DNA from: BACL11 sp945865535
GTDB taxonomy: Bacteria; Bacteroidota; Bacteroidia; Flavobacteriales; BACL11
DNA: 64,000 bases
Assembly: GCA_947502765.1 (NCBI GenBank)
Contig: CANNBA010000001.1
Span: 62,001-126,000, forward strand
Reading direction: 5' to 3'
The first letter of the stretch is position 1; each line of letters starts with the position of its first letter. Below, piece after piece: positions 26,788 to 34,867 of the stretch. The notes beneath the pieces were generated by a model. It was not told where the DNA came from, made no database searches, and saw only the letters and a list, made by a program, of their open reading frames with translations. The position numbers and the translations under genes were made by a program.

Positions 26788-27551
26788 TGCAATACGGAAT
26801 TTCTAATCTTTCAATCGTTCCTATGCGCAGTGAGGCTGCTGACCAAACAGAAATGGTGAATCAAATATTATTTGGAGAGCATTTTAAAGTTTTGGAGATT
26901 CGAAAAAAATGGAGTAGAATTCGCTTAGCACACGACAGTTATGAAGGTTGGATTTCTAACAAACAATGGATCGAAATTCCGGAAGAAGATTACAAGCAAT
27001 TGGACAAAGATGTATCAACAATCACTACGGATATTTTAGACATTATCACCAAAGACCAGCATCTACCCATAGTTATGGGAAGTATTTTACCTTTTTATAA
27101 AAGCGGACACGCCCTTATAAATAATGAAATGTATCAATTTGATGGGCTTACAACTCCTGGTTTTGTGAGTAAAGAAAAATTAATCGAAAATGCTTTAATC
27201 TATTTAAATGCGCCTTATTTATGGGGAGGTCGCTCTCCACTAGGTATTGACTGCTCCGGTTTGACTCAAATGGTGTACCGCTTGCAAGGAATTAATTTAC
27301 CTAGAGATGCTTATCAACAAGCCAAAGTTGGAACTACTCTTAGTTTTGTGGAGGAAAGTGAGCCTGGAGATTTAGCATTTTTTGATAATGAAGAAGGAAA
27401 AGTTATTCATGTTGGAATAATTTTAGAAGATAATCATATCATACACGCATCAGGAAAAGTAAGAATTGATAGAATTGATCAACAAGGAATATTTAACACG
27501 GAATTAGGCAATCACACTCATAAATTAAGACTGATAAAAAGCATTTGTTAA
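26787..27551 (+). CDS. NlpC/P60 family peptidase with N-terminal SH3 domains
   Basis: A 254-residue cell-wall peptidase that probably cleaves gamma-D-Glu-diamino acid bonds in peptidoglycan stems or in recycled muropeptides. SH3-like segments precede the catalytic domain (HFKVLEIRKKWSRIRLAHDSYEGWI, about 32-56). The catalytic residues are Cys156 (GIDCSGLTQMVYR), His208 (VIHVGIIL) and His220. There is no recognisable signal peptide, as in the cytoplasmic YkfC-like group. It is coupled to the upstream thiolase gene and 1 bp from rarA. Confidence 0.88.
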   Translation: MQYGISNLSIVPMRSEAADQTEMVNQILFGEHFKVLEIRKKWSRIRLAHDSYEGWISNKQWIEIPEEDYKQLDKDVSTITTDILDIITKDQHLPIVMGSILPFYKSGHALINNEMYQFDGLTTPGFVSKEKLIENALIYLNAPYLWGGRSPLGIDCSGLTQMVYRLQGINLPRDAYQQAKVGTTLSFVEESEPGDLAFFDNEEGKVIHVGIILEDNHIIHASGKVRIDRIDQQGIFNTELGNHTHKLRLIKSIC

Positions 27552-27552
27552 G

Positions 27553-28824
27553 ATGCAAAATATCCCTTTAGCCGAACGAATTAGACCTAGAAAACTATCA
27601 GAAGTAATCGGTCAAAAACATCTTATTGGGGAAAAAGGTACTCTTAAAACAGCAATAAACAATAAACTGATCCCTTCCATGATATTTTGGGGACCACCAG
27701 GAGTTGGAAAAACTACTTTATCCAACTTAATCGCCCAAGAATTAGACAGACCCTTTTATACTTTATCGGCAGTTAATTCTGGTGTTAAAGATGTGCGTGA
27801 AGTAATAGAAAAAGCTTCTTCATTGGGTTTATTTGGAAAAAATATTCCAATTCTATTTATTGATGAAATTCATAGGTTTAGTAAAGCCCAACAAGATTCC
27901 TTATTGGGAGCTGTTGAGAAAGGAGTTATAACACTAATTGGAGCAACTACTGAAAATCCTTCTTTTGAAGTTATATCTGCCCTGCTTTCTCGCTCTCAAG
28001 TATATATTTTGGAATCATTATCTAAAGATGATTTACAAGAATTACTAGAAAGAGCATTAAATCATGATGAAGTTTTACGTAAACTAAAAATCACCCTGAA
28101 AGAAACGGAATCTTTAATCCAAATTTCAGCAGGAGATGCTAGAAAACTACTTAATATTCTAGAGCTTGTTGTTAGCTCAATAGATGAAAAAGAAATTGTA
28201 ATTACTAATGATTTAGTAGTGGAAGCAGCACAACAAAATATAGTGCGTTATGATAAAAATGGCGAACAACATTACGATATTATTTCTGCATTTATTAAAT
28301 CCATAAGAGGAAGCGATCCAAATGGAGCCGTTTATTGGCTTGCTAGAATGATTGAAGGTGGAGAAGATGTTAAATTTATTGCCAGAAGACTTTTAATTTT
28401 AGCCTCAGAAGACATAGGAAATGCCAACCCGACAGCCTTAATAATAGCCAATAATTGCTTTCAAGCAGTAAATGTAATTGGCTATCCGGAGTCTAGAATT
28501 ACACTGTCACAAACTGTTATTTATTTAGCTTGTTCTAGCAAAAGTAATTCTTCCTATCTGGCAATTAATCAGGCGCAAGAAGAGGTAAGAAATAGCGGGA
28601 ATTTATCTGTTCCCTTGCATTTACGCAATTCCCCTACCAAACTAATGAAAGAATTAGGTTACGGCAAGGATTACCTATATTCACACAATAAACCTACTGA
28701 CAACCAAGAATTTTTACCTAATGAAATCAGTGGAAACACTTTTTACAACCCTTCTAATAATAGCAAAGAAAATGGGTTTAGAGAGGGATTAAAAAATCTT
28801 TGGGAAGGAAAATATAATTATTAA
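27553..28824 (+). CDS. rarA: Replication-associated recombination protein A (AAA+ ATPase)
   Basis: A 423-residue clamp-loader-like AAA+ ATPase that acts at stalled replication forks. Walker A GPPGVGKT is at 47-54, Walker B FIDEIHRF at about 101-108, sensor 1 GATTENPSFEV, then the MgsA-type C-terminal domain with GSDPNGAVYWLARMIEGGED and ASEDIGNANP. Length and blocks match RarA/MgsA/WRNIP1. It follows the peptidase gene directly; a promoter-like box follows three bases after its stop. Confidence 0.94.
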   Translation: MQNIPLAERIRPRKLSEVIGQKHLIGEKGTLKTAINNKLIPSMIFWGPPGVGKTTLSNLIAQELDRPFYTLSAVNSGVKDVREVIEKASSLGLFGKNIPILFIDEIHRFSKAQQDSLLGAVEKGVITLIGATTENPSFEVISALLSRSQVYILESLSKDDLQELLERALNHDEVLRKLKITLKETESLIQISAGDARKLLNILELVVSSIDEKEIVITNDLVVEAAQQNIVRYDKNGEQHYDIISAFIKSIRGSDPNGAVYWLARMIEGGEDVKFIARRLLILASEDIGNANPTALIIANNCFQAVNVIGYPESRITLSQTVIYLACSSKSNSSYLAINQAQEEVRNSGNLSVPLHLRNSPTKLMKELGYGKDYLYSHNKPTDNQEFLPNEISGNTFYNPSNNSKENGFREGLKNLWEGKYNY

Positions 28825-28826
28825 TC

Positions 28827-28834
28827 TATCTTTG
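28827..28834 (+). promoter_or_regulatory. Putative -7 box upstream of kdsA
   Basis: TATCTTTG matches TAnnTTTG, immediately after the rarA stop. It would place the transcript start near 28840 and begin a new unit with a leader of about 125 bases before kdsA. Confidence 0.4.
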
Positions 28835-28838
28835 TAAG

Positions 28839-28966
28839 ATGAAAAGATTCCTTCCAAAAGGAAAAAAAAAAAATTGATTCTAGGAACACATCATTTAGAA
28901 GATATTTTTAATGGCGATAAAGCAAAAGCTGTAAGCTTTTATTTTAACATACAATTACAATTCTAA
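28839..28966 (+). pseudogene. Possible frameshifted small gene between rarA and kdsA
   Basis: ATG at 28839 opens MKRFLPKGKKKN and stops after a run of 12 A (28862-28873). If one A is added the frame continues with LILGTHHLEDIFNGDKAKAV and on to a TAA at 28964-28966, two bases before kdsA, giving about 42 residues. This may be a decayed gene, a sequencing error in the homopolymer or chance. I do not recognise the product. Confidence 0.25.
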
Positions 28967-28967
28967 A

Positions 28968-29777
28968 ATGCTAGCAAAAATAAATAAAATAAAACACCAA
29001 AGAAGTGAAAATTTCTTTCTTATGGCAGGACCTTGCGCTATTGAAGGAGAAGCAATGGCTATGGAAATTGCAGAAAAAATCCTTGGGATAACCAACAAGC
29101 TGGAAATCCCATTTATTTTTAAAGGAAGTTACCGCAAAGCAAATCGTTCACGCCTGGATTCATTTACAGGAATTGGCGATATGGAAGCATTGGAAATTCT
29201 TAAAAAGGTAGGCGAACGCTGCAACATCCCCACATTAACCGATATTCATACTGCAGAGGAAGCTGCTATTGCTGCACAATATGTTGATATCCTACAAATT
29301 CCTGCGTTTTTGTGCAGACAAACTGATTTATTAGTGGCTGCAGCCAAAACAGGAAAAGCAGTAAATATAAAAAAAGGGCAATTTCTTTCTCCTGAAAGCA
29401 TGATACATGCTGTAAATAAAGTTAAGGAAAGTGGTAATAATAACATAATACTAACCGATAGAGGAACTATGTTTGGCTACCAGGATATAGTGATAGATTA
29501 TAGAGGAATCCCAATAATGCAGAACTTTGGATTGCCAGTAGTTTTAGATATTACCCATTCCCTGCAAACACCTAACCAAAATAGTGGTGTAACTGGTGGA
29601 AAGCCAGAAATGATAGAGATACTTGCAAAAGCAGGAATTGCAGCTGGAGTGGATGGTATCTTTTTAGAAACTCACCCAAAACCTAATGAAGCAAAATCAG
29701 ATGGTGCGAATATGTTGGAATTGGAAAAACTAGAAGATTTACTTATTAAACTAGTTAGAATTAGAAAAGTTTTATAA
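28968..29777 (+). CDS. kdsA: 3-deoxy-8-phosphooctulonate synthase (KDO-8-P synthase)
   Basis: Condenses arabinose-5-phosphate and phosphoenolpyruvate to KDO-8-phosphate for lipopolysaccharide core synthesis in the cytoplasm. The 269-residue protein has MAGPCAIEGE with Cys23, the position of the metal ligand in the metal-dependent class (Asn in E. coli KdsA), FKGSYRKANRSRLDSFTG, KKGQFLSPESM and TPNQNSGVTGGKPEMIE. The later HPKPNEAKSDGAN block supplies the remaining metal-site region. Its 3' end overlaps the convergent gene by 6 bp. Confidence 0.94.
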   Translation: MLAKINKIKHQRSENFFLMAGPCAIEGEAMAMEIAEKILGITNKLEIPFIFKGSYRKANRSRLDSFTGIGDMEALEILKKVGERCNIPTLTDIHTAEEAAIAAQYVDILQIPAFLCRQTDLLVAAAKTGKAVNIKKGQFLSPESMIHAVNKVKESGNNNIILTDRGTMFGYQDIVIDYRGIPIMQNFGLPVVLDITHSLQTPNQNSGVTGGKPEMIEILAKAGIAAGVDGIFLETHPKPNEAKSDGANMLELEKLEDLLIKLVRIRKVL

Positions 29778-30236
29778 AAATCTATTGCACCATCCTTCTT
29801 TTATTGGTTTTAACCAATTAGAAAGCTCGCTCTTTTTCTGTATGGTAAGGTCATAAAATAGAGTATTCTTATTTGTGCTTTCTGCTAATTTGAAAGAAGG
29901 AATACATTGTACTTTATCAGCTATCCTGCAAAATACATTAAGTCTATTCATTAAAGAGACAGAAAGATCTTTTTCTATTTTCAGTATTTTATTTTGAAGT
30001 GTATCAATAGAGCACCCACTTGCTCCAGCCTCATTATCATCCAAAGCAACAACAATAAAATGATTTTCAAAAACTTTAACCCCAGCTGTTAAAGGCACTT
30101 TATGAGCTTCCCAATTTTGAAGTTGCTTAGAGATGTGAGTAAGAATATAGTTTTCTTGATCAGTTGTTAATTTTTGGGCTGATGGATAAATCCAAATTCT
30201 GGACTCATTAGGAAGAATATCAAAATCAACTAACAT
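29772..30236 (-). CDS. Conserved Bacteroidota protein of unknown function
   Basis: A 154-residue soluble protein. Conserved-looking parts are WIYPSAQKLT, NWEAHKVPLTAG and FIVVALDDNEAGASGCSIDTLQ. Similar proteins are often labelled ABC transporter ATPase, but there is no Walker A loop or signature motif, so that label is not justified. It starts one base from the stop of the Fe-S protein gene and is probably the last gene of the amidase-MCE-Fe-S unit. Confidence 0.7.
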   Translation of the reverse strand: MLVDFDILPNESRIWIYPSAQKLTTDQENYILTHISKQLQNWEAHKVPLTAGVKVFENHFIVVALDDNEAGASGCSIDTLQNKILKIEKDLSVSLMNRLNVFCRIADKVQCIPSFKLAESTNKNTLFYDLTIQKKSELSNWLKPIKEGWCNRFL

Positions 30237-31013
30237 CTAAATATTTTCTGCGATAAGTTCTGCAATATCCTTAACTTGTGCAGCTCCTTCCTTTACTGCT
30301 TTTACCCCATCAGTCATCATAGTATTACAAAATGGACATCCTGTTGCAATAACATCTGGATTTAATCCAAGAGCCTCTTCTGTTCTATCAATATTGATTT
30401 CTTTATCTCCTCTCTCAGCATCTTTAAACATCTGAGATCCTCCTGCTCCACAACAAAAAGATCTACTCTTAGATCGCTTCATTTCCACAACATCAACTCC
30501 TAAAGATCTTATTAATGATCGTGGGCTATCATACACCCCATTAGCTCTTCCTAAATAACAAGGATCATGATAAACTATCTTCTTGCCTTTTAAATCGCCT
30601 TTAATAGTTAATTTACCCTTAGTAATTAAATTAGAAATAAACTCACTATGATGTTGAACAGTATAATTGCCTCCTAAAGACGGATATTCATTTTTTATTG
30701 TATTATACGAATGAGGACAAGTGGTCACAATATATTTTACATTATAAGCATTCATCACCTCAATATTTGTCATGGCTTGCATTTGAAACAAAAACTCATT
30801 TCCGGCTCTTTTTGCGGCATCTCCTGATGAAGATTCTTCCGTACCTAATACTCCAAAATTAATTCCTGCAGTATTGAGTATTTTTACAAAAGACCTTGTT
30901 ATTTTCTTTGCTCTATCATCAAAACTTCCTGCACTACCTACCCAAAAAAGAATATCAGCTTCTTTTCCTTCTGCCATAAATTCAGCCATTGTTTTTACTT
31001 GTAATTCACTCAT
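30237..31013 (-). CDS. (Fe-S)-binding protein with two CCG domains (HdrB/GlpC-like)
   Basis: A 258-residue cytoplasmic protein with cysteine-rich CCG-type elements: TTCPHSYNTIKNEYP, HDPCYLGRANGVYDSPR, SFCCGAGGSQMF and ATGCPFCNTMMTDGVK. Such domains bind an unusual Fe-S cluster in heterodisulfide reductase HdrB, GlpC and lactate utilisation LutA. With the membrane ferredoxin protein at 31427-32716 it probably forms a two-subunit electron carrier between a soluble donor and the quinone pool. The donor is not visible here. Confidence 0.85.
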   Translation of the reverse strand: MSELQVKTMAEFMAEGKEADILFWVGSAGSFDDRAKKITRSFVKILNTAGINFGVLGTEESSSGDAAKRAGNEFLFQMQAMTNIEVMNAYNVKYIVTTCPHSYNTIKNEYPSLGGNYTVQHHSEFISNLITKGKLTIKGDLKGKKIVYHDPCYLGRANGVYDSPRSLIRSLGVDVVEMKRSKSRSFCCGAGGSQMFKDAERGDKEINIDRTEEALGLNPDVIATGCPFCNTMMTDGVKAVKEGAAQVKDIAELIAENI

Positions 31014-31017
31014 ACTA

Positions 31018-31434
31018 TTAAGATTTAAAAACTTGAATAGTCACTTCTTTATCAATAAGATCGGTAAATTTACCATCAAATCGGGTTGCTCGAACAATAT
31101 GATTATCTACCCAGTGATAGTTCCCTCCTCTTGGTTTTCCCATTAAAAGTACATGATACATAAAACCATTTTGTTTTAACCAATTTTCTGTTACTTCTCT
31201 ATGATCTTCCAGTCTAGAAGTAAAGAAAGTAATATAATACCCTTGATTATACCAACTATTTAAAGTTTCTAAAGCGTCAAGATAAAGTTTAGCAGTAACC
31301 ATTCTTTCCGGTTCTTCATTTGGAATATCATCACAAATAGTACCATCAATATCAATCAGATAATTTTTAATATCATCAGGTAAAACAGGAGATATGTGTT
31401 TCCCATCTACTATCTTTTCTACTAATTTACTCAT
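31018..31434 (-). CDS. Small HAD-like phosphatase-family protein
   Basis: A 138-residue protein with the HAD nucleophile motif YLIDIDGTICDD (Asp28, Asp30), a second motif FFTSRLEDHREVTENWL, and a GKPRGGNYHWVDNHIVRATRF block strongly conserved among Bacteroidota homologues. The full cap and the last HAD motif are reduced. Relatives are sometimes called phosphoheptose isomerase, which the motifs do not support. It is sandwiched between two Fe-S protein genes (8 bp overlap upstream, 4 bp gap downstream); substrate unknown. Confidence 0.7.
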   Translation of the reverse strand: MSKLVEKIVDGKHISPVLPDDIKNYLIDIDGTICDDIPNEEPERMVTAKLYLDALETLNSWYNQGYYITFFTSRLEDHREVTENWLKQNGFMYHVLLMGKPRGGNYHWVDNHIVRATRFDGKFTDLIDKEVTIQVFKS

Positions 31435-32716
31435 CTTTCCAATTTAATCTGTCAGCTGCTGGAAATTGCCAAGGAGCTCCATTATTTTCTATATTATTAA
31501 ACATCATATTTAGCTCTTGTGGTGCAGCTGATTGCTCCATAACTAAATACCTTCTTAAATCTATGATAATTGAAAGAGGATCAATATTTAAAGGGCAAGC
31601 CTCTGTACAAGCATTACAAGTTGTACATGCCCATATTTCTTCCGTTGAGATATAATCATTTAATAAAGATTTATTATCCGAATAATCTTTACCGAACTTA
31701 TCAATATTTTTTCCCACCTCTTTTAGTCTTTGGCGAGTGTCCATCATAATCTTTCTTGGAGAAAGTAGTTTGCCTGTTTGATTAGCTGGGCATTCTGAGG
31801 TACATCTACCGCACTCAGTACAAGAATAAGCATTCATTAATTGGACCCAATTTAAATCTGTTACATCTTTTGCTCCAAATGCTTGCGGAGGTGGAGCATC
31901 AATAGGTGGTGTTGGATACGGATCAGGATTAGGATTCATCATCAATTTAACTTCTTTAGTAACAGCAGCCATATTTTCCATTTTACCTAAATTTTCAATA
32001 TTTGAAAAATAAACATTAGGGATAGACATCACTACATGGAAATGCTTGGAATAAGGCAATTCATTAAGAAAAATAAGAACCAACATGATATGAGTCCACC
32101 AACTAATATCATGAAGAAGATATAAATTCCAATTTTCAAAATACGGAAGCAAAAAATTACTTATCGGATAAGAACCTAAATAATCATCAGGATGAATACC
32201 TATGTAGCCAATATTCATTGTAAGTAAGGAAATCATTAAAAAAACAATAATGATTAAAGCAATAATAGCATCAATTGAAGATGATTTTTTCATCTCTTTA
32301 CCAGAAAAACGCTTAATATTTAGAAATAATCTTCTAACCATAAACAGTAAACACGAAACCAAAACCAATACCGCCATAACATCTCCTGATGCAGTGACTG
32401 TATTATAAAATCCACCTAACTCACCAAAAGATCTATCTAAATTAAAAATCCCATCTACCATCATTTCTAATGTTCCAATAGTAATCACTAAAAATCCCCA
32501 GTAAACAATGGCATGCAATATTCCAGAGGCAGGACGTGCAAACAGTTTGGTTTGTCCGAAAGCTATTTTTAATAAAATCTTTGTGCGCTTTAAGGGTTGA
32601 TCAAATCTATTTTTTGATTTTCCTAATCTAATATTTCTTACTATTTTCCAAAGATTAAAAGAGAAAAATGCTAATGCAAAAAATAAAATGCAAGAAAAAA
32701 TTATCGACTTCTCCAT
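31427..32716 (-). CDS. Membrane (4Fe-4S) ferredoxin-domain protein (HdrC/GlpC-like)
   Basis: A 429-residue protein with about five N-terminal membrane helices, including SGILHAIVYWGF and DISWWTHIMLVLIFLNELPYSKHFHV whose histidines could bind haem b, then two [4Fe-4S] motifs, CTECGRCTSECP near 296 and CTTCNACTEACP near 362. It resembles the cytochrome b/ferredoxin subunit of heterodisulfide reductase-like quinone-linked complexes. The partner CCG protein is encoded two genes downstream. Confidence 0.87.
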   Translation of the reverse strand: MEKSIIFSCILFFALAFFSFNLWKIVRNIRLGKSKNRFDQPLKRTKILLKIAFGQTKLFARPASGILHAIVYWGFLVITIGTLEMMVDGIFNLDRSFGELGGFYNTVTASGDVMAVLVLVSCLLFMVRRLFLNIKRFSGKEMKKSSSIDAIIALIIIVFLMISLLTMNIGYIGIHPDDYLGSYPISNFLLPYFENWNLYLLHDISWWTHIMLVLIFLNELPYSKHFHVVMSIPNVYFSNIENLGKMENMAAVTKEVKLMMNPNPDPYPTPPIDAPPPQAFGAKDVTDLNWVQLMNAYSCTECGRCTSECPANQTGKLLSPRKIMMDTRQRLKEVGKNIDKFGKDYSDNKSLLNDYISTEEIWACTTCNACTEACPLNIDPLSIIIDLRRYLVMEQSAAPQELNMMFNNIENNGAPWQFPAADRLNWKDE

Positions 32717-32719
32717 CCT

Positions 32720-33652
32720 TTATTTCTTTTCCTGTTGAGCTGGAGTACTTCCTCCTATTATTGAAAAACTTACATACCTTTTTGGATTCGCTTTAATATC
32801 TTTAATCAGTGCCTCTAATTCTTTAGATGACTTTTCTAAATTTAAATACAAATCTTTATCATTAATAAGCATGCCTAAGCTTCCTTCAGAATCATTTATT
32901 TTCTTAGAAGCTGCACTCAAACTAGTCAGTAAATTTTTAATGTTTGATTGAGCAATATCATCTGATATATTAGAAAAATTCTTAAGGATATTTGTTATCT
33001 CATCATTATTTGCTTCTAAGTTTTTTACAATACTTGATATCCTCTCATCATTTTGATCTACAATTTGATTTACCTTAATCATAGTTTGATTCATCAATAA
33101 AAATGTTTGGTCTAATGATTGCAAACTATTGCTTAAATTTTCTCTAGCATCTTTATCAAGTATAGCTGCAATAATTGTCATTACAGAGTCAATCGAACCA
33201 ATTAACTCCTCTGTTTTAATCTTAAGAGGTAAGATTTGGGCACTTACTTCTTCCTTTAATGAACCTTCCATGCCACTAATTAAAGTATCTTCATCTACTG
33301 CAAAAGAAGCCGCATCTCCCAAAATTAAATTAACACTTTTTGTACCCATTAAATCCTGATTTACAATCTTTAAAATTGAATTTTTAGGAATATCAAAATC
33401 TTTTTCAATACTAATTGTTACTAATAGTTGTTGATTTTCATTAGCTAATAAATCAATATTAGACACCATACCTACTTGGTAACCATTTACAAAAACAGAG
33501 CTACCAACTTTTAAGCCCCCAATATTTTCATATTTTGCGTAAAATTTTCTACTAGAATTAAGCACATCTAATCCTTTAAGATAATTTATTCCTATAAATA
33601 GTCCTACAATAGCTAATAATGCAACAAATCCTATCTTTAATTCTTTATTCAT
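32720..33652 (-). CDS. MCE/MlaD-family lipid-transport protein
   Basis: A 310-residue protein with one N-terminal membrane anchor (about 8-25), an MCE domain (about 35-115, FYAKYENIGGLKVGSSVFV and GTKSVNLILGD) and a long helical C-terminal part that probably forms a tube or coiled coil. MCE proteins move phospholipids between the inner and outer membranes. No MlaE or MlaF partner is encoded in the window. It overlaps the amidase gene by 8 bp. Confidence 0.87.
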   Translation of the reverse strand: MNKELKIGFVALLAIVGLFIGINYLKGLDVLNSSRKFYAKYENIGGLKVGSSVFVNGYQVGMVSNIDLLANENQQLLVTISIEKDFDIPKNSILKIVNQDLMGTKSVNLILGDAASFAVDEDTLISGMEGSLKEEVSAQILPLKIKTEELIGSIDSVMTIIAAILDKDARENLSNSLQSLDQTFLLMNQTMIKVNQIVDQNDERISSIVKNLEANNDEITNILKNFSNISDDIAQSNIKNLLTSLSAASKKINDSEGSLGMLINDKDLYLNLEKSSKELEALIKDIKANPKRYVSFSIIGGSTPAQQEKK

Positions 33653-34826
33653 TATTTTTTATTTTCGTTTGCAAATCTAAAGCTTCTTGTATAGAAATCC
33701 TTACTCCTTTATTAAAAGCTAAAACAAAAGCTCCATTAAATCCAAGATCAATCATTTTATTTTTAATTATATCCGCATTAGCTTTATCATTTTCAGCCCC
33801 TACATAGTATTTAAAAGTACCATTTAGTAGCTCTTCTTGTGCTTTTATTTCAACAAACAACTTGTCATTTTTCATTGATTTTGAAAATGTACCAATCTGA
33901 ACTTTAAAAATAATGTCATTTTTTTCTATTTGCGCAGCTTGTGTTTGAACAACAGTATTTGTCACGGGTTTTTTAACTGAAGTATCTTCTGCTGGTAAAT
34001 CATTAACATTCTCAACACTTTCTTTATAACTTTTAAAAGCGCTAAAAATTGCAGAAGCAAGATAATCTTGTCCCTTTTCTGAATGCAAAAAGTCTTCTTC
34101 AGTTGGATTGGTTAAAAAACCACATTCAATAAGAATAGAGGGCATATTAGCTCTACTAATTACATAAAAAGGTGCTTGTTTTACACCTCTACTTTTCCTA
34201 TTAGCTGTAGTTGAAAATTGCTGTTCCACCTGCTCTGCTAATTGTAAACTTTGATCAAGATGTGTATTTTGTGTTAAACTAAAAACAATATAACTTTCTG
34301 GAGTATTTGGGTCAAAACCTTCATATTTTTTTTTATAATCATCTTCTAAATAGATTACCGCATTCTCTTTCATAGCAACATCCATATTTGCTTTCAACTT
34401 GCTCATACCCATCACATACACTGAAGCACCAGAAGCCTCAGGATTTGTAAAAGCATCACAATGTATTGAAATAAACAAATCTGCATTATTATCATTTGCA
34501 AGTTGTGTTCTTTCATAAAGCTCAAGAAATTTATCATTACTTTTCCTAGTATAGATGATATTTATATCTGGGAAGTTTTGTTTTATATAGGCTCCAAATT
34601 GTAAAGAAATTGCAAGTGCAACATGTTTTTCAGTTGTTTTATATCTCCCCGTCCCCGCAGTGCCACCGTCCTTTCCTCCGTGTCCAGGGTCAATTACAAT
34701 AGTTCGTATCTTATTTGTAGTAGTTTGAGCTTCTAGAAAATTACTCACACCAAGGATAATCACAAATAAAAACACCCATCTTGCGTTAGTTAAAATTATT
34801 TGGTATAATTTAATTAGTTTTGACAC
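33645..34826 (-). CDS. N-acetylmuramoyl-L-alanine amidase with C-terminal SPOR-like domain
   Basis: A periplasmic cell-wall hydrolase (about 393 residues with the chosen start). One N-terminal signal/anchor helix is followed by an Amidase_3 domain: TIVIDPGHGGKDGGT (zinc His), TTEKHVALAI (zinc Glu), LFISIHCDAF (zinc His) and PSILIECGFLTN (catalytic Glu). The C-terminal IIFKVQIGTFSKS repeat looks like a SPOR peptidoglycan-binding domain. The frame is open to 34883, but a TATATTTG -7 box at 34851-34858 would then lie inside the gene. The GTG at 34826, 25 bp from the box, is therefore preferred. Confidence 0.88.
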   Translation of the reverse strand: MSKLIKLYQIILTNARWVFLFVIILGVSNFLEAQTTTNKIRTIVIDPGHGGKDGGTAGTGRYKTTEKHVALAISLQFGAYIKQNFPDINIIYTRKSNDKFLELYERTQLANDNNADLFISIHCDAFTNPEASGASVYVMGMSKLKANMDVAMKENAVIYLEDDYKKKYEGFDPNTPESYIVFSLTQNTHLDQSLQLAEQVEQQFSTTANRKSRGVKQAPFYVISRANMPSILIECGFLTNPTEEDFLHSEKGQDYLASAIFSAFKSYKESVENVNDLPAEDTSVKKPVTNTVVQTQAAQIEKNDIIFKVQIGTFSKSMKNDKLFVEIKAQEELLNGTFKYYVGAENDKANADIIKNKMIDLGFNGAFVLAFNKGVRISIQEALDLQTKIKNNE

Positions 34827-34850
34827 GTTTTTTCTATTGAACAATTGATA

Positions 34851-34858
34851 CAAATATA
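34851..34858 (-). promoter_or_regulatory. Putative -7 box for the amidase-MCE-Fe-S unit
   Basis: The minus strand reads TATATTTG, a full TAnnTTTG match 25 bp before the proposed GTG start and 10 bp from the divergent lptD TTG start codon. Confidence 0.55.
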
Positions 34859-34867
34859 ATACTAAGA

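Noticed and set aside
29772..30236. Label as ABC transporter ATPase
   Set aside because: No Walker A, Walker B or signature motif is present in the 154 residues.
31018..31434. Label as phosphoheptose isomerase
   Set aside because: The sequence has HAD-type DxD motifs and no SIS isomerase domain.
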